This document shows, piece by piece, positions 61,175 through 64,000 of a DNA stretch of 64,000 bases. Source of the stretch: Paenibacillus_G filicis (lineage in GTDB: Bacteria; Bacillota; Bacilli; Paenibacillales; NBRC-103111); NCBI RefSeq assembly GCF_038070315.1, contig NZ_JBBPCC010000028.1, positions 18,892-82,891 on the forward strand. The letters are read 5' to 3'. Made by a program: the position numbers and the translations under genes. Numbering within the stretch: the stretch's first letter is position 1; every line of letters starts with the position of its first letter. The notes beneath the pieces are model-generated. The model did no database searches and was not told the origin of the DNA. It saw nothing but the letters and a program-made list of their open reading frames with translations.

Positions 61175-61180
61175 TATAGT
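61175..61180 (+). promoter_or_regulatory. Extended -10 promoter of the que operon
   Basis: TGCTATAGT gives an extended -10 (TATAGT at 61175-61180); TTCCCA 17 bases upstream is a weak -35. The transcript would begin about 40 bases before the preQ1 aptamer. Confidence 0.45.
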
Positions 61181-61228
61181 ACGGGAGAAAACTAAAGAAG
61201 AATTCTGGTATCGGCTTGTCCGGCCGGG

Positions 61229-61263
61229 AGAGGTTCGCGAACTCCCTCTATAAAAAACTAAGT
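61229..61263 (+). ncRNA. preQ1-I riboswitch
   Basis: The aptamer is AGAGGTTCG, CGAAC, TCCCTCT, then ATAAAAAACTAA. The AGAGG/CCTCT stem, the A-rich tail and the CTAA end match the preQ1 class I consensus almost base for base. It stands ahead of queCDEF, whose products make preQ1, and should turn the operon down when preQ1 is plentiful. A GC-rich hairpin follows as a likely off-switch. Confidence 0.95.
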
Positions 61264-61304
61264 CAAAGCGATGGCCCTGTTCAGGTATCGTCGTTTTTGC
61301 GTTC

Positions 61305-61333
61305 GGCGCGAAGCGGGTCTCCCGTTTCGCGCC
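61305..61333 (+). terminator. Likely terminator hairpin in the que leader
   Basis: GGCGCGAAGCGGG and CCCGTTTCGCGCC form a 13-base-pair stem (one G-U pair) with a TCT loop, 42 bases after the preQ1 aptamer and 62 bases before queC. The T tract is interrupted (GATTCTTT), so its efficiency is uncertain. Confidence 0.65.
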
Positions 61334-61394
61334 GATTCTTTAGTCCTAAGGGAAGCACTGCCGAATCTCTTTCTTCTCCAACTCAGAGAGGAAG

Positions 61395-62081
61395 ATGATG
61401 AAAATGAATGAATCCAAAGCCGTCGTCGTGTTCAGCGGCGGACAAGACAGTACGACCTGCCTATTCTGGGCACTCGAGCAGTACGATGCCGTGGAGGCCA
61501 TTACGTTCGATTACGGCCAGCGTCACCGGCTCGAGATCGAGGTCGCATCCTCCATCGCACGCGAGCTGAAGGTGCCGCATCATGTGCTGGACATGTCCCT
61601 GCTCGGACAATTGACGCCCAATGCGCTGACGCGGAGCGATATCCCCATCGAGCAGCAGGAAGGCTCGCTGCCCAGTACCTTCGTCGACGGGCGCAATCTG
61701 CTATTCCTGTCCTTTGCCGCCGTGGCGGCCAAGCAGTTGGGAGCCCGGCATATCGTAACCGGTGTGTGCGAAACCGACTTCAGCGGGTACCCGGACTGCC
61801 GGGATGTTTTCATCAAGTCGCTGAATGTCACGCTGAACCTGTCCATGGACTATCCGTTTGTGCTGGAGACGCCTCTGATGTGGCTGAATAAAGCGCAAAC
61901 CTGGGAGCTGGCGGACCGTCTCGGCGCCTTTGACTTCGTCCGAGAGAGGACCCTCACCTGTTACAATGGCATCGTAGCCGAAGGCTGCGGGGAATGTCCG
62001 GCTTGCAAGCTGCGGCGCCGCGGGCTCGAGGAATACTTGGCTGCCTATTCGCTGCCCGTACTGAAGGGGGCGGGGCAATGA
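61395..62081 (+). CDS. queC: 7-cyano-7-deazaguanine synthase
   Basis: QueC turns 7-carboxy-7-deazaguanine into preQ0 with ATP and ammonia. 228 residues. The PP-loop VVVFSGGQDSTTCLFWAL lies at about 10-27; FDYGQRH follows, and a zinc site is seen as EGCGECPACKLRRRG near the C-terminus. Three close ATGs (61395, 61398, 61404) could serve; GAGAGG fits 61398 or 61404 best by spacing. It is the first gene of the preQ1-controlled operon and overlaps queD by ATGA. Confidence 0.96.
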   Translation: MMKMNESKAVVVFSGGQDSTTCLFWALEQYDAVEAITFDYGQRHRLEIEVASSIARELKVPHHVLDMSLLGQLTPNALTRSDIPIEQQEGSLPSTFVDGRNLLFLSFAAVAAKQLGARHIVTGVCETDFSGYPDCRDVFIKSLNVTLNLSMDYPFVLETPLMWLNKAQTWELADRLGAFDFVRERTLTCYNGIVAEGCGECPACKLRRRGLEEYLAAYSLPVLKGAGQ

Positions 62082-62521
62082 TCCAGCAGATCTACCCCAC
62101 TGTCTCTCATCCCTATAGCTATGAATTAAATAAGGACCTGCAGTTCGCGGCGGCTCACCGCATCCCCGCCGACCAGGCCGGCAAATGCCGGGAGCTGCAC
62201 GGCCATACGTACTTTGCCAACATCACGGTAGCCGGCGACGAGCTCGATGAGTCCGGGTTCCTGGTTAATTTCGCCCTACTTAAGCAGCTCATCCACGGGC
62301 GGTTCGACCATACGGTACTCAATGACGATACGGAAAGCTTCAGCGACCTGGAGGCCGATCGCTTCCCGACGACCGAGGTCGTCGCCCGCACGATCTACGA
62401 GCTTGTACAGCACCACCTAGACCAGACCGCCAATCGGCCGCGCTGCGTGCAGGTGTTCCTGCGCGAGACGCCGACCAGCTATTGCCTGTACCGGCCGAAG
62501 CCGGAGAACGCCCATGCTTGA
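62078..62521 (+). CDS. queD: 6-carboxy-5,6,7,8-tetrahydropterin synthase
   Basis: QueD makes 6-carboxytetrahydropterin from dihydroneopterin triphosphate, the second step toward queuosine. The start at 62078 (MIQQIYPTVSHPY) overlaps the queC stop; 147 residues. Zinc-binding His residues lie in FAAAHRI and RELHGHTYFA, and the catalytic Cys is in AGKCREL. The FDHTVLND and FPTTEVVARTIY stretches are typical of the family. It overlaps queE by 8 bases. Confidence 0.96.
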   Translation: MIQQIYPTVSHPYSYELNKDLQFAAAHRIPADQAGKCRELHGHTYFANITVAGDELDESGFLVNFALLKQLIHGRFDHTVLNDDTESFSDLEADRFPTTEVVARTIYELVQHHLDQTANRPRCVQVFLRETPTSYCLYRPKPENAHA

Positions 62522-63266
62522 GCTGCAGACACAGACAAGCACCCCCCGCCGCATCCCCGTGCTTGAGATCTTCGGGCCGACGGTTCAGGGTGAAGGCATG
62601 GTCATCGGGCGGAAAACGATGTTCGTCCGAACGGCCGGCTGCGACTATAGCTGCGCCTGGTGCGACTCTGCCTTTACCTGGGATGGCACCGGCAAGAAGG
62701 ATATCCGTATGCTGACCCCCGAGGAGATTTGTGCGGAGCTTTACTCCATCGGGGGCGATGCTTTCGCTCATGTTACCCTCTCCGGAGGCAACCCTGCTCT
62801 GCTCCCGCAGCTTGGCTCGCTCATCGAACTGCTGCATCGGGATGGCCTGCAGGTTGCGCTGGAGACACAGGGCAGCCGCTGGCAGGACTGGTTCCTGCAG
62901 ATTGACGACCTAACGCTGTCGCCCAAGCCCCCGAGCTCCGGGATGTTAACCGATTGGCTGGTCCTGGACGGCATTGTCTCGCAGCTGACCGAGCCGGGGC
63001 GCTCCTTCAGCCTCAAGGTCGTCGTGTTCGACGAGGCTGATCTGGAGTTCGCTGCGCAGGTTCATGAGCGTTATCCGCTCGTGCCGTTCTACGCTCAGGC
63101 CGGCAATGACCGGCTGCACGAGACGGAGCCAGCCCGGCTGCTCCCGTATTTGCTGGAGCGGTACCAGTGGCTGATCGACCGGGTCATGACGCATCGCGGT
63201 CTCAGGCAGGTCCATGTGCTGCCTCAGCTCCACACCTGGGTATGGGGCAATAAGAAGGGCGTTTAG
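62514..63266 (+). CDS. queE: 7-carboxy-7-deazaguanine synthase, radical SAM
   Basis: QueE rearranges 6-carboxytetrahydropterin into 7-carboxy-7-deazaguanine using a 4Fe-4S cluster and SAM. 250 residues. The cluster motif is CDYSCAWC near residues 43-50, preceded by FGPTVQGEGMVIGRKTMFVR, which is typical of QueE; the SAM-binding TLSGGNPAL follows. It starts inside the end of queD and is followed by queF after 85 bases. The GGN in place of GGEP is a common QueE feature. Confidence 0.96.
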   Translation: MLELQTQTSTPRRIPVLEIFGPTVQGEGMVIGRKTMFVRTAGCDYSCAWCDSAFTWDGTGKKDIRMLTPEEICAELYSIGGDAFAHVTLSGGNPALLPQLGSLIELLHRDGLQVALETQGSRWQDWFLQIDDLTLSPKPPSSGMLTDWLVLDGIVSQLTEPGRSFSLKVVVFDEADLEFAAQVHERYPLVPFYAQAGNDRLHETEPARLLPYLLERYQWLIDRVMTHRGLRQVHVLPQLHTWVWGNKKGV

Positions 63267-63351
63267 CTCGTCTTCAGCTTCGTTGAGAGCCGTTCGTTCC
63301 CAGCGTCGCGCATGACCGGTAAGCTTATACACGACAAGGAGAGACAACCCT

Positions 63352-63849
63352 ATGGCAGGAAGAACCGAACAAGAACTACAGGGCATCACCCAGCTCGGCA
63401 ATCAGGGAACGGATTACCGGTTCCATTACGCTCCAGAAGTGCTGGAGGCGTTCGATAATAAGCATCCGGGACGCGATTATTTCGTCAAATTCAATTGCCC
63501 GGAATTCACCAGCCTGTGCCCGATGACCGGCCAGCCGGATTTTGCGACGCTGTACATCTCCTATATCCCCGACCTTCGGATGGTCGAAAGCAAGTCGCTT
63601 AAGCTGTATTTGTTCAGCTTCCGCAATCACGGGGATTTCCACGAGGATTGCATGAACATCATCATGAACGATCTCATTGCCCTGATGCAGCCCCGGTATA
63701 TCGAGGTGTGGGGCAAGTTTACGCCGCGGGGCGGCATCTCCATCGATCCTTACTGCAACTGGGGAGCTCCCGGCACGAAATACGAGCAGATGGCCGAATA
63801 CCGGCTCATGAATCATGATCTGTATCCGGAGAAGGTCGATAACCGCTAA
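63352..63849 (+). CDS. queF: NADPH-dependent preQ0 reductase
   Basis: QueF reduces preQ0 to preQ1, the ligand of the riboswitch upstream. 165 residues, the short unimodular form. The active-site Cys56 and Asp63 lie in SLCPMTGQPDF, and the NADPH-binding ESKSLKLYLFSFRNH follows; the HEDCMNII stretch completes the pocket. AAGGAG precedes the ATG. It ends the operon, 27 bases before IS DNA. Confidence 0.97.
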   Translation: MAGRTEQELQGITQLGNQGTDYRFHYAPEVLEAFDNKHPGRDYFVKFNCPEFTSLCPMTGQPDFATLYISYIPDLRMVESKSLKLYLFSFRNHGDFHEDCMNIIMNDLIALMQPRYIEVWGKFTPRGGISIDPYCNWGAPGTKYEQMAEYRLMNHDLYPEKVDNR

Positions 63850-63876
63850 ACGAAAAAGCCTCCGGCTCCCACTTGA

Positions 63877-64000
63877 TGTGCACCCCTTAGAATAGACATT
63901 GGAAAAACCCCTGGGTTTAGCCGATGAAATTCTAGGGGGTGCATTTTTTATGGCGATCAAGGGACAAACGTTTAAGCATTATCCAGAATCGGTGAAGGCC
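63877..64000 (+). mobile_element. Left end of an insertion sequence, probably IS3-type (cut by window edge)
   Basis: The DNA after queF begins TGTGCACCCCTTAGAATAG and leads into a transposase start. Ends that begin TG are usual in IS3 elements. The left-end arm (63879-63893) is repeated in inverted form at 63929-63943, just before the transposase ATG. The right end and any target duplication lie outside the window, so the family is uncertain. Confidence 0.6.
63950..64000 (+). CDS. Transposase, N-terminal 17 residues (cut by window edge)
   Basis: An ATG at 63950 after AGGGGGT opens MAIKGQTFKHYPESVKA, which resembles the start of IS3-family OrfA-type transposases with their N-terminal helix-turn-helix. 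Only 17 codons are in the window. Confidence 0.65.
   Translation, partial: MAIKGQTFKHYPESVKA

Overview
The window looks like a chromosomal segment of a spore-forming, Gram-positive Paenibacillaceae bacterium (Paenibacillus or a close relative). The grounds are: fairly GC-rich Bacillales-type genes with strong AGGAGG ribosome sites, a SpoIIM-family gene, YesM/YesN-type two-component systems, Lpl/Ytc-type lipoprotein ABC importers, lipobox solute-binding proteins, a DUF2536 (YrzA-like) gene, and a preQ1-I riboswitch ahead of queCDEF. No rRNA, tRNA or CRISPR array was seen. The only mobile DNA is the left end of an insertion sequence at the right edge.

Layout. (1) 1-7150: a membrane-protein cluster (RDD, SpoIIM-like, DUF58, MoxR ATPase, DUF4350, DUF4129, polytopic membrane protein), then a SanA/ElyC-like DUF218 protein. 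(2) 7409-20492: a polysaccharide locus with a 2280-residue secreted multidomain protein, LplB/LplC/LplA-type importer and a membrane-anchored AraC regulator. (3) 20727-30210: a second sugar locus with YesN-type regulator, lipoprotein, two permeases, GH130 enzyme, YesM-type kinase and a second, paralogous lipoprotein. (4) 30435-33205: metE under a cobalamin riboswitch. (5) 33297-43132: GNAT enzyme, heterodimeric ABC exporter with a possible leader peptide, DUF6886 protein, methyltransferase, ABC-2 exporter, a 52-residue membrane peptide and an aminoglycoside-phosphotransferase-like protein. (6) 43324-49325: a 1710-residue pseudokinase/AAA/GAF/histidine kinase with its NarL-type regulator, then a 42-residue ORF. 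(7) 49358-60662: a divergent peptidoglycan-sugar locus. (8) 60881-63849: DUF2536 gene and the preQ1-controlled queC-D-E-F operon, followed by IS DNA.

The most distinctive system is (7). RpiR/MurR-type regulator, lipoprotein, two permeases, MsmX-type ATPase, YesL-like membrane protein, NamZ, a stand-alone NagZ C-terminal domain and AnmK run leftward. A BadF-family amino-sugar kinase and MurQ run rightward from the same control region. This reads as recovery of MurNAc-containing fragments by ABC import of unphosphorylated sugar and phosphorylation inside the cell, where Bacillus subtilis uses the MurP phosphotransferase system. NamZ has no visible signal peptide, so cleavage may be cytoplasmic. 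Its MsmX-like ATPase is the only sugar-importer ATPase in the window and could also power the two other sugar importers, which encode none.

All functions are inferred from reading protein motifs and gene order; no database search was run.
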